From JAYRWN01 sp041917975 (GTDB taxonomy: Bacteria > Bacteroidota > Bacteroidia > Chitinophagales > Saprospiraceae): a stretch of 37,729 nucleotides of DNA. A model generated the notes under the pieces. It did not search any database and was not told where the DNA came from. It saw only the letters and a program-made list of their open reading frames with translations. Below, piece by piece: positions 8,254-16,406 of the stretch. The stretch covers positions 1-37,729 of the forward strand of contig JAYRWN010000045.1 of assembly GCA_041917975.1 (NCBI GenBank), given 5' to 3'. Numbering within the stretch: the stretch's first letter is position 1; each line of letters begins with the position of its first letter. The position numbers were made by a program, and so were the translations under genes.

Positions 8254-11202
8254 TTAACGGTCTCTTATGCTCAAAACCAGGAAATCAAACTGATGTTGAC
8301 GGTTATTTATGGTGGCTTGAGGATCAGAAACATAACTATACCGCACGCCCCAATCCACTTCCAGCAAGCGAATTAAGCGGGTATCCAAGGTGAGCTCAAT
8401 ACCAGCAGACCAATAATTTCGGTCGCTATTAAAAGGGAAATTCAATTTTACCTGTGCTACATCAAAAAACACATTGGACTTGGCCCGTTTCCAAAAAAGT
8501 AATCCTCCTAAAGCTAAGTCAGGATAAAACAAAGGCATTTCATAATTTATTTTAAACCCATTGATTTCATCATGAAGGATTGCTGCGTAACCCCGTGGAT
8601 AAGTAAATACATCTGGAAAAACATAGGTATCCAAAATAGAATGTTTTTCAAAATTTCCTTGCAGCCATAGGCTGTGATTTTTACAAATTCCCGGCAAAAA
8701 AATTAATCCATTTCCTTGTAGAGAATAAGATCCTAACGAGTTATCTAACGATTGCCGGTATAATAAATTCATGAATAAACCCAGCCGGGTATTAATATGT
8801 TGGATTGCTCTGCGCTGGCTGATTTGAAAAGAGGTATTTAAAGTTAATGCCCCGAAGTTTTGATTAGAAAGTGTGGGTTTGACCAGTGGACGGAACCTAT
8901 CGCGCCCGACGGAACCGATAATAATGGTGTCCCGGTTATTTGATACATCCTGGCCATGACCTTCCACGTTTAACCAATGGTGGTTGTAAAATGCACTGTT
9001 CTCGAATCTGAATAAATAATTGCCTTCATTGAATCGTAAGGGAACGGTTACACCTGCACTTAGTCTGGATTCTTTCCATTGTTCAAAAAAGAAATTGGTC
9101 TGCAACGTAGTATCATTGGGTATTAAAAATTGGAATTGATTACTTGCTCGATTTAATTGATTGAAAGTCAGGGTTAGTTCAGGGAACCAACCGGCAAAAG
9201 TCAACCGTCCAAAACCGGCGACATTGCGTTCATTGGCATTGTAGCGGATACCTGCATCGGCACTAAACGTGCTAAATGTATTATCCGCCAATACACTGAG
9301 TTCATAAGTGGGGGGACTGATGTTGGTGAGTAAACTGTGCGGGTGGATTAAACCACTGGATTTCCGGAAGTATTGCACGGGATAATTATTCGTCGGAACG
9401 TTAACTTTGGTTCGTGTTCCCATCGTTTGATTCAACCATCTGCTATATACGTTTTCTGAGTCTTGTGCATCCAGCACCACCTCTGAGCCCTCTGTGTCTT
9501 CCTTTTTTAATTGCATGCCATCAGCCGAGTATTCGGCATAAAATAATTCAGTGCCGCCGGAATTAACGTGTGGTGTAAATGCACCGATGGTAGAAGTAGT
9601 AAGTTGGTAGTATTTATTTTCACTACTATCGTACGTATAAATATTATTCACATTATCTACGCCGGCAGAAAAAATTAAACGTTTACCATTCACTTGCAGG
9701 TGGCTAAGCGGAAATGCAAAAAATGGGGTTACCGCTTGTAAAACGCCATCATCGGTGTTGAGGCGAAGTATCGCGTGTTTGTCACTTTTTTCGCCAATCA
9801 GATAAATATACTTTTCATCCTCAGACCAGGCTGGGAAAGACATTTTATACCCGGAATGTTCCGCAAACACTTTCTGAATGCTGTTTGCGGCGGTGGACCA
9901 AATACTAACGGATTGGTTCAGGTTATCCTGGATGCGTATAGCCGCCAATTGCCTCGCGGAAGGCGATAATACCGGTGAATAATGGTGGTCTCCACCTCCT
10001 AATTTTCGTACCTGACCACTTTCTATATTCAGAAGTTTTATGATGGAGTAATCCGTATCCTCCCAGCGGACATGCTGGGAATATTCAGACCAGGCGAGCC
10101 ATCCACGCTGATGGGATAAAGTGTTGTACGGGAATTCTGCCTGAATGCCTGCCGAATGTATCTTTTTCTCTGTGCCGTCTGCAAAGAGCTGGATAATGTG
10201 CGGCAATTGGTTTAGACCACCTTTCATACACAGCACAGAACCATCAGGTAGAGGAATCGGATGAGTGTAATGTGTAAAAACTCGTTTAGGGCGATGAGCT
10301 AACGCCGGAATGGTCACCACTTCGGCATCTTTGTCCACAAGCCAAGATTTTAAATCCGTCACTGTAGCATTAAATAATTCTTTGGGTTTATTGCCGGTGT
10401 GTTTCTTTAAACTATGCGCAAAAGGGAAAAATAACCCTTGATAACGTACGGCATTTGATACTACATCTGACCATATCGCCTCACCATAGGTTTTACGGGT
10501 GTAGGTGGTGAGGTAATAGCCCAAATGATACCAATCAGGTATAAACTCACGAATTGAACCAGCTGCTGCTTTTTCATAAGATAATTGGGGTTGTGCCACT
10601 AATAAGGCCCGATAACCCATTAAAAAAGAAGGCTCCCGTCCACGTCCGGCTGTGGTTAGGCCCGTTTCTGCGGCTACCGCATCACCCTCCCAAAACCAGC
10701 GTGGTAACGCCGTGGCGGCAAATCCTCCCCAGGCCCATGACCCAAAGGTATGCCTGGCCAGACCTGTAATGCCCTGACTGGCGTTGGCAAATTGTTTGAC
10801 ATGCTGGTATTCGTGGATGGTCAAATCCTTTACCCAATCCAGGGTGTTTTTAAACTGGGGGGTTCGTACTTTAAATTCCGAACGGAAGGGACCGACGGTC
10901 ACTTGACCATTGGACAATATAGAGAAAGGGTTAACAAAAATACTTATTTTCTCTCGCCTGGAGCCAATGGTAGGTTGATCAGCTTGCCACAATTCATGAA
11001 CAAGCGTGGCTATGGTTTGCCCTACCGAATCCAACGCCCGTGGGAAGACCACTTTTACGCGATCAGTGTTGATTTGTGACCACCTAACCTTCGCCGGAGT
11101 TAGCCCCAAAGGATTGGTGGGTATTTGGGAATAGGGTATACCGGCTAGCAAAACCACCAAAATTATAACTAGTAGACCGCGAATCATCATTGAATTTACC
11201 AA
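8254..11202 (-). CDS. Exported HExxH peptidase-like / TolB-type beta-propeller / beta-barrel fusion protein
   Basis: A 982-residue protein. A signal peptide covers about residues 1-26; the start may be Met1, Met5 or Met6, which only changes the charged tip. Residues 45-250 hold a gluzincin-like peptidase domain: HEYQH (130-134) supplies two His ligands and the catalytic Glu, and WFWEGDAVAAE (169-179) supplies the probable third ligand E172, as in Peptidase_MA-type families. Residues about 270-590 show repeated PD40/TolB-like propeller blades (for example LSPSARQLAAI and AWSEDEKYIYLIGEK). Residues about 630-982 alternate polar and hydrophobic positions with many aromatic residues, including TYPRGYAA and YEMPLFYPDLALGG, as in outer membrane beta-barrels. 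The order suggests a periplasmic or surface peptidase unit attached to an outer membrane pore or anchor. Substrate unknown; activity is not proven. Confidence 0.82.
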   Translation of the reverse strand: MVNSMMIRGLLVIILVVLLAGIPYSQIPTNPLGLTPAKVRWSQINTDRVKVVFPRALDSVGQTIATLVHELWQADQPTIGSRREKISIFVNPFSILSNGQVTVGPFRSEFKVRTPQFKNTLDWVKDLTIHEYQHVKQFANASQGITGLARHTFGSWAWGGFAATALPRWFWEGDAVAAETGLTTAGRGREPSFLMGYRALLVAQPQLSYEKAAAGSIREFIPDWYHLGYYLTTYTRKTYGEAIWSDVVSNAVRYQGLFFPFAHSLKKHTGNKPKELFNATVTDLKSWLVDKDAEVVTIPALAHRPKRVFTHYTHPIPLPDGSVLCMKGGLNQLPHIIQLFADGTEKKIHSAGIQAEFPYNTLSHQRGWLAWSEYSQHVRWEDTDYSIIKLLNIESGQVRKLGGGDHHYSPVLSPSARQLAAIRIQDNLNQSVSIWSTAANSIQKVFAEHSGYKMSFPAWSEDEKYIYLIGEKSDKHAILRLNTDDGVLQAVTPFFAFPLSHLQVNGKRLIFSAGVDNVNNIYTYDSSENKYYQLTTSTIGAFTPHVNSGGTELFYAEYSADGMQLKKEDTEGSEVVLDAQDSENVYSRWLNQTMGTRTKVNVPTNNYPVQYFRKSSGLIHPHSLLTNISPPTYELSVLADNTFSTFSADAGIRYNANERNVAGFGRLTFAGWFPELTLTFNQLNRASNQFQFLIPNDTTLQTNFFFEQWKESRLSAGVTVPLRFNEGNYLFRFENSAFYNHHWLNVEGHGQDVSNNRDTIIIGSVGRDRFRPLVKPTLSNQNFGALTLNTSFQISQRRAIQHINTRLGLFMNLLYRQSLDNSLGSYSLQGNGLIFLPGICKNHSLWLQGNFEKHSILDTYVFPDVFTYPRGYAAILHDEINGFKINYEMPLFYPDLALGGLLFWKRAKSNVFFDVAQVKLNFPFNSDRNYWSAGIELTLDTRLIRLLEVDWGVRYSYVSDPQATINNRQHQFDFLVLSIRDR

Positions 11203-11219
11203 ATTAACGAAATTGGAAA

Positions 11220-11227
11220 TATTTTTG
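11220..11227 (+). promoter_or_regulatory. Possible -7 promoter box for corA
   Basis: TATTTTTG matches the Bacteroidota -7 consensus TAnnTTTG and lies 35 bases before the corA ATG. No TTG is found at the ideal distance upstream, so this is weak. Confidence 0.3.
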
Positions 11228-11262
11228 AGGATGCTAATTAATAAATTAATCCGTTAAACTTC

Positions 11263-12357
11263 ATGACCAAAACGAGTAAAAAATTTCACACCCACCGTCA
11301 AAACACCTCTCGCTCTGGCCTTTTGCCTGGTTCTTTATTTTATACAGGTCGTTTTCACGATTTACCCTTGATCGAATGGATTCGATATAACGAAACAGAA
11401 TTTGAGGTGCAAGTCGTAGAGTCTATCACCCATATCGTCCTGGATAAATATCCTGATTTTCGTCATTGGATACGTGTGCGCGGATTAAACGATGTGCACA
11501 GAATGCGCGAATTTGTAGATTATTTTGAAATCCATGCGCTGACTATGGAGGATGTCTTGAATTCAGGTCAGCTCCCTAAAACAGAAGCTTATCCCGATTA
11601 TCTCTTTGTCACATTGAAACATTATAACATCTCATCGGATGAGCAAGGGGTGAACTTTATTGATAACCACCAGATCAGCCTAATTTTAAGTTATAATCAT
11701 GTCATCAGTTTTAATGAATACCGGTCCAGCACATTTTACGATTCCATTCTGGAAGGAATAAAAAGCGGCTCGGGTATTATCCTCCAAAAAAAGGTAGATT
11801 ATCTGGCTTATTTATTATTAGATAAAGTCGTGGACCATTATTACCTCATCGTTGAGGAAATGCATCGTGAATTAAATATTATCGAGAATGACATCACGGA
11901 AAGGTTTAGTTTTTTTAAAATGGATCGTATACTGTCCAGCAAAAGAGAAATATTGGAATTTCGTAAGGAAGTCATCCCTCTAAGAGATAGTTTGATGAAG
12001 ATGCGCAACGAAGAGTTTTCCATGATTCAGAAAACCAACGCTAAATATTTTAGTGATCTATTGGATCACTTGCAACAGGTTACTATGCAGATTGAAATTC
12101 TGCGGGAATGGAACATGAGCGTAAAAGAATTTTATCTTAACCAGGTCAACTTGGATATGAGTAAAAAAATGCAGATTATCTCTGTGGTGTCTGTGTTGTT
12201 TTTACCACTATCGTTTATGGCTGGAATATACGGTATGAATTTTGATCATATGCCGGAATTGCATTGGAAATACAGTTATTATGTTTTAATATTTGCAATG
12301 ATTGTTTTAGCCATAATCCTTCTGATTATTTTCAAAAAGAAAAAAATGTTAGAATAA
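11263..12357 (+). CDS. corA: Magnesium/cobalt transport protein CorA
   Basis: A 364-residue protein with the CorA layout: a soluble N-terminal alpha/beta domain (about 1-240), a long helix leading into the membrane (about 245-300), and two C-terminal membrane segments (about 300-322 and 331-355). The signature GMN (324-326) sits at the end of the first segment, followed by a short acidic/polar loop (FDHMPEL) that lines the pore mouth, and the protein ends in a Lys-rich cytoplasmic tail. CorA forms a homopentameric inner membrane channel for Mg2+ (also Co2+/Ni2+) gated by cytoplasmic metal. The gene is monocistronic and ends 8 bases from a convergent gene. Divergent from the large peptidase-propeller gene. 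Confidence 0.95.
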   Translation: MTKTSKKFHTHRQNTSRSGLLPGSLFYTGRFHDLPLIEWIRYNETEFEVQVVESITHIVLDKYPDFRHWIRVRGLNDVHRMREFVDYFEIHALTMEDVLNSGQLPKTEAYPDYLFVTLKHYNISSDEQGVNFIDNHQISLILSYNHVISFNEYRSSTFYDSILEGIKSGSGIILQKKVDYLAYLLLDKVVDHYYLIVEEMHRELNIIENDITERFSFFKMDRILSSKREILEFRKEVIPLRDSLMKMRNEEFSMIQKTNAKYFSDLLDHLQQVTMQIEILREWNMSVKEFYLNQVNLDMSKKMQIISVVSVLFLPLSFMAGIYGMNFDHMPELHWKYSYYVLIFAMIVLAIILLIIFKKKKMLE

Positions 12358-12365
12358 TTAATAAA

Positions 12366-13328
12366 TTAAAATTTCCATTTATCATACCAAGCGTGTTCAT
12401 CCGGAATATCATCAAATACGATCAGTCGATATTTATTCTTGAATGATGCACCGGGATTAATCGTAAATGCTCCGTCCACCATAGGAGCAAATACAAAATA
12501 CGGCATTTGCGGGTGCACCCTTACGGCTTGAGGGCTACGAAAGTTATCAGGGGCGCCAAAAATCAGCACCCCAGCTTGCCGACCCTCTACCGGTCCATAC
12601 GCACACATCCATTGTGGGTGCGTATGGTTGGCTTGCTGACGAGTGAGTCCTTCATTAGTCATTATTCGCATAGAGTCTTCAAAGTGTATGGTGTCTTCAA
12701 TATTCCAGCTGGCAGCGCCGCGAAACGCAAATCCCCCATATAAATACTCTTGGACATATACAGTGTCCGCAGTGACGTTCGTCCAGGTACTTTGTATCTC
12801 CAGGATATGTAATGAATCATCCGTCCAAAATTTTATCCGCCATATTTCTTCCCCAACTTTTCCGGCCACCGTACTGAGGTGATCCAACCTTACTGAAAAG
12901 ATGACCGAATCCATGGTGACCAAAGTGTCCAGTAGTTGACCATGCTGTACATACCCTTCCCGGTTTTGCTGATTCCAAAAATCGGTGTGCCGGCTTTGAA
13001 AAATGGTATTGGTCAGAGCATAAAAGATCCCGTGTTGATGCATGTGCCCCTTGGGGAACCCATCCGTAATTGTTGCACCCTTTGGCGATGTCAGTGGGTG
13101 AATAAAGCCACTGCGGGTATACACGGAGTCTGCTCCTTCGGGTGGTGGTTGTGGTGTTATCCGATAAGTTAAAACCGGGAGAGCCCGATGATAAATAACC
13201 ACCGTGGAATCGGTAACCTGAAGGGCGAATGGTTTATTGACTTCGGGCGCATCACAACCCATCCCCAAAAAAATTAAAATACCAATTAACCCTATAAAAT
13301 TATAGGAACTGAAAAACATGATTTTCAA
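12366..13328 (-). CDS. DUF6807 family lipoprotein ('PmoA family' in databases)
   Basis: A 320-residue protein with a hydrophobic N-terminus ending LGMGC (C25), probably a lipoprotein signal, though the lipobox is not ideal. The body matches what I know of DUF6807: an early YRITPQPPPEG region, then SGFIHPLTSP.G..ITDGFP..H.HQHG, then a long all-beta region ending in NPGASF..KYRLIVFDD. This family often accompanies sugar-degrading enzymes in Bacteroidota and Planctomycetota and is frequently labelled 'methane oxygenase PmoA', a name with no link to methane monooxygenase visible here. The His-rich motif HMHQHG could bind a metal. Function unknown. It lies downstream of pyrD on the same strand after a 148-base A/T-rich gap. 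Confidence 0.8.
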   Translation of the reverse strand: MKIMFFSSYNFIGLIGILIFLGMGCDAPEVNKPFALQVTDSTVVIYHRALPVLTYRITPQPPPEGADSVYTRSGFIHPLTSPKGATITDGFPKGHMHQHGIFYALTNTIFQSRHTDFWNQQNREGYVQHGQLLDTLVTMDSVIFSVRLDHLSTVAGKVGEEIWRIKFWTDDSLHILEIQSTWTNVTADTVYVQEYLYGGFAFRGAASWNIEDTIHFEDSMRIMTNEGLTRQQANHTHPQWMCAYGPVEGRQAGVLIFGAPDNFRSPQAVRVHPQMPYFVFAPMVDGAFTINPGASFKNKYRLIVFDDIPDEHAWYDKWKF

Positions 13329-13476
13329 GTTTATAATTATTATAATTTATGTTTAATAACTGATCTAAAGTTAAATCGTTCGTTGGACATCAGTCGGATT
13401 AATTTCTGATTGTGGACCGAAAAAAGAAAAGAAAGTTGGTGGTGTTGGTGATTAAAATACACAAGTTTTAATCCGA

Positions 13477-14505
13477 TTACATATTCTGGCGAAGATATTT
13501 GTTAATCCTTTTGGGTAAGAATGGACCACTGTAAATAAATCCGGTATAAATTTCTACTAAATCTGCACCCTTTTTTATCTTTTCAGCAGCCTGACCTGGA
13601 TGTAAAATACCTCCTACACCAATAATTTTTTTATGCGGTAAATGGGTATTTAAATAGTGTAAAACTATATTAGACGCATTATATACGGGACTTCCGCTCA
13701 GGCCGCCGGCGCCAATATCCTGAATCCGCTTAGCTGAAGTGACCAGGTTTATTCTGCTGGTGGTGGTGTTAGTGGCCACCAGTCCGGTGAGATCAGTGTC
13801 CTGAACAATTTCTACGATATCCGCCAATTGGTTTTCATTTAGATCAGGCGCGATTTTCAAAAATATGGGTTTAGGATGGGCTTGCTTTTGATTAAGTTTT
13901 TGTAAAGTAATCAATAATCTTTGAAGCGGCTCTTTTTCTTGTAAAGCTCTAAGTCCCGGTGTATTCGGCGAACTAACGTTGACCACAAAAAAATGTACGT
14001 AAGGGAACAAAGCAGTAAAACATTTTACGTAATCTTCTTCCGCCCGCTCATTGTCCGTGTCTTTGTTTTTACCAATATTCCCTCCTATGATCAGTGGTCC
14101 GTGATATTGTTTAAGTTGCTCGACCATCGCTTCTACCCCTTGATTATTAAACCCTAATCGATTAATTAGGGCTTCATCGACAGCTAGACGAAATACACGC
14201 GGTTTAGGATTGCCTGGCTGAGGTTTTGGCGTTACTGTTCCCACTTCTACAAATCCAAATCCCAAAGTCTCCCATACGTGCAGATATCGCGCATCTTTAT
14301 CAAATCCGGCAGCCAGTCCCACTCGATTTGGAAATTTTATTCCAGCCAGATATACCGGATCGGATGGTGTCGAGAATAACCTGCGACATAATGTTTTTAT
14401 ACCAGGTACCCGCAACAATAGATTAATTAATCCCAAGGCTACCAGATGGGCCTGCTCTGGTTGAAATAAAAATAAACATGGTCTGATTACCCACCGGTAC
14501 AGCAT
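13477..14505 (-). CDS. pyrD: Dihydroorotate dehydrogenase (quinone), class 2
   Basis: A 342-residue protein. The N-terminal 45 residues form the amphipathic helical extension that membrane-associated class 2 enzymes use to reach quinone. The FMN barrel follows, with NRVGLAAGFDKD (60-71), VEVGTVTPKPQPGNP (86-100), NRLGFNNQG (115-123) and NVSSPNTPGLR (176-186). The last carries the Ser that serves as the catalytic base in this class. The enzyme oxidises dihydroorotate to orotate in pyrimidine synthesis, passing electrons to the quinone pool at the inner membrane. The GGLSG and G.GGI phosphate-binding loops are near the C-terminus. It starts 52 bases after dnaX on the same strand and may share its transcript. 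Confidence 0.97.
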   Translation of the reverse strand: MLYRWVIRPCLFLFQPEQAHLVALGLINLLLRVPGIKTLCRRLFSTPSDPVYLAGIKFPNRVGLAAGFDKDARYLHVWETLGFGFVEVGTVTPKPQPGNPKPRVFRLAVDEALINRLGFNNQGVEAMVEQLKQYHGPLIIGGNIGKNKDTDNERAEEDYVKCFTALFPYVHFFVVNVSSPNTPGLRALQEKEPLQRLLITLQKLNQKQAHPKPIFLKIAPDLNENQLADIVEIVQDTDLTGLVATNTTTSRINLVTSAKRIQDIGAGGLSGSPVYNASNIVLHYLNTHLPHKKIIGVGGILHPGQAAEKIKKGADLVEIYTGFIYSGPFLPKRINKYLRQNM

Positions 14506-14557
14506 AAATTGCCTTTAGCCGATTCTATTAATTTGTGTGCCGCGTATGTTCAGCAGA

Positions 14558-16309
14558 TTACTCATGATGATCAATTTTTAATTGAAAATTAGACACCAGA
14601 GTTTTGATTAAAGGGTTTATTTCCACCATTTGTTCAAACTTTTCTTTATTGGTGAGTGTCTTTCGTTTCTGCTCTGATTCAACTGCTTTTACCTGATCTA
14701 TCTGCAAATCCATTTGCAGAGAATATTTACCAAAAGTAGTGCGCAGGGTGTGTATTAATTCGGTCTCCTGCAGGATTACATTTTTTGCAAAAGGAGAGGG
14801 TACCACCACCTTTAAATTATCGCCATCCAAGTTTAATTCCACATTGTTCAGCACCGATCGCAGAGACACCGATTCTACATTTTGGGCATATTTATTCCAG
14901 GTGTCGCGCACATGGTCCAGCGCCCAATCCGGAACGATTTCTTCTTTTTTTTGTTCTTCCCGGATCAAGGACTCTACATAAGCCAGACTATTTAATTTAG
15001 GTACTTGTAACCCTGGGGTATCGGATTTAGGATCCTTTGCAACCGGAAGAGCTATTGGTTTAGGAGAGACTGGGTTTATAGTGGTTTCGGATTTTTTTTG
15101 TTCACTTTCCTCTGATGGTAGATCATACACCGCTGCTGTTGGTAATTCTGCGATCAGCTCATCCTTTTTTTTTTCAGGATCATTATTGAAGAAACCGGGT
15201 TGCACATTTTTTATGACCCTATGCAGATAATTTATTTTGAGTAAGGTCATTTCGACATGAAGGCGTTTATTCTTTGCTTGTGCAAAGCCCACATCTGCTT
15301 CATTGATGGCTTGTAGTGCATTAAGGATTAAGGATTCAGGAGCTAAAAGGGCTTGCTCTTCATAACGCTGACGCAAGGTATCGCTGACTTCTAATATTCC
15401 AGCGGTAGAAGTGTTTTTGCATAACAATAATTGACGTAAGTGTTCGCCTAAGCCCAATAAAAAAGTATCGGGCTCGAAACCCTTGCGCATGATTTCATCA
15501 AACAGGATCAGTATGTGTTGATAGTCTTCGAGTAGAAATCGGTCAACCACTTGAAAATAATAGTCATAATCCAAAACATTCAGGTTGGCGATAGCGTGGT
15601 GATAAGTCAATTTATCTTCCGAATAACTGATCAACCGATCAAAAATGGACAAGGCGTCTCGCAATGACCCATCCCCTTTTTGAGCGATGATGTGCAGGGC
15701 ATCATCATCAGCTTGGTAATTTTCCTGTATACATATCGTTTGCAGATGCTCTACCACCTGCTGAACGGGTATGCGATGAAAGTCAAATACTTGACAGCGG
15801 GACAAGATAGTAGGCAGGATTTTATGTTTTTCAGTAGTAGCCAGGATAAAAATAGCGTAGGGAGGAGGTTCTTCCAGCGTTTTTAAAAACGCATTGAAGG
15901 CCGAGGTAGATAACATATGGACCTCGTCGATGATAAATACTTTATACTTGCCTTGCTGAGGTTGGAATCGCACCTGGTCCACCAGGCTGCGCATATGATC
16001 AACACTATTGTAAGATGCGGCATCCAGTTCTATGACGTTGAACGATTGTTGCTCTGCAAAGGCATGACACATCGGGCAAACACCGCAAGCTTCTCCTTCT
16101 GCCGTTAGATTCGTGCAATTGATAGTTTTAGCCAGTATCCGTGCTAAAGAGGTTTTGCCAACCCCCCGAGGACCGGTAAAAAGAAAAGCGTGCGCCAGTT
16201 TTTGCAGTTTTATAGCATTTCTTAACGTTCTAACCACATGCTCCTGACCCACCACATCATCGAAGCGGACTGGGCGATATTTTCTGGCAGAAACGATAAA
16301 TACAGACAT
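14558..16309 (-). CDS. dnaX: DNA polymerase III subunits gamma/tau
   Basis: I choose the ATG at 16309 (583 residues, beginning MSVFIVSARKYRP) over an upstream ATG, because the family starts just before the RKYRP motif. Walker A GPRGVGKT (46-53), the four zinc Cys (C65, C75, C78, C81), Walker B IIDEVH (126-131) and the SRC arginine finger (R171) are all intact. Domains I-III end near residue 370. The remainder is a charged linker and a tau-like C-terminal part. The product is the ATPase of the clamp loader and the organiser of the replisome. At codons 379-382 there is a run of ten A residues that could produce a short gamma form (see separate entry). It is divergent from nadE, with pyrD downstream. 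Confidence 0.97.
   Translation of the reverse strand: MSVFIVSARKYRPVRFDDVVGQEHVVRTLRNAIKLQKLAHAFLFTGPRGVGKTSLARILAKTINCTNLTAEGEACGVCPMCHAFAEQQSFNVIELDAASYNSVDHMRSLVDQVRFQPQQGKYKVFIIDEVHMLSTSAFNAFLKTLEEPPPYAIFILATTEKHKILPTILSRCQVFDFHRIPVQQVVEHLQTICIQENYQADDDALHIIAQKGDGSLRDALSIFDRLISYSEDKLTYHHAIANLNVLDYDYYFQVVDRFLLEDYQHILILFDEIMRKGFEPDTFLLGLGEHLRQLLLCKNTSTAGILEVSDTLRQRYEEQALLAPESLILNALQAINEADVGFAQAKNKRLHVEMTLLKINYLHRVIKNVQPGFFNNDPEKKKDELIAELPTAAVYDLPSEESEQKKSETTINPVSPKPIALPVAKDPKSDTPGLQVPKLNSLAYVESLIREEQKKEEIVPDWALDHVRDTWNKYAQNVESVSLRSVLNNVELNLDGDNLKVVVPSPFAKNVILQETELIHTLRTTFGKYSLQMDLQIDQVKAVESEQKRKTLTNKEKFEQMVEINPLIKTLVSNFQLKIDHHE
15159..15175 (-). other. dnaX: Candidate frameshift/slippage site in dnaX (A10 run with A AAA AAG)
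   Basis: On the coding strand the codons read GAA AAA AAA AAG GAT GAG, which includes ten consecutive A residues (15174-15165). The heptamer A AAA AAG (15170-15164) is in the register used for -1 slipping. A -1 shift gives GGA then TGA (15161-15159), ending the protein after about 383 residues. The opposite shift gives AGG ATG AGC TGA and also stops at once. Escherichia coli dnaX uses the same heptamer for ribosomal frameshifting, and Thermus dnaX uses an A9 run for transcriptional slippage. I see no strong downstream hairpin, so transcriptional slippage seems the likelier route. Confidence 0.6.
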
Positions 16310-16376
16310 GAAGAGGTAATTAACGAGCTGGGGCGCAAAATACAAAACTTAGTGCAACGGTTATGAGTTAGGTTTT

Positions 16377-16384
16377 TAATTTTG
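16377..16384 (+). promoter_or_regulatory. Possible -7 promoter box for nadE
   Basis: TAATTTTG matches TAnnTTTG and lies 22 bases before the nadE ATG. There is no clear TTG at the -33 distance. Position relative to the gene is right, but A/T-rich sequence makes chance matches common. Confidence 0.33.
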
Positions 16385-16406
16385 AATTCAAATTCAAATT
16401 GATTTT

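Noticed and set aside
12358..12365. Intrinsic terminator between the convergent corA and DUF6807 genes
   Set aside because: Only 8 bases separate the stops and no stem-loop followed by a T run is visible there.
12366..13328. Particulate methane monooxygenase subunit, as suggested by the database name 'PmoA'
   Set aside because: The protein is a soluble beta-rich lipoprotein with no membrane segments beyond the signal; the name is misleading.
16310..16345. Longer dnaX start with a hydrophobic leader
   Set aside because: The family begins just before RKYRP; a leader reading MYFAPQLVNYLF would be atypical.
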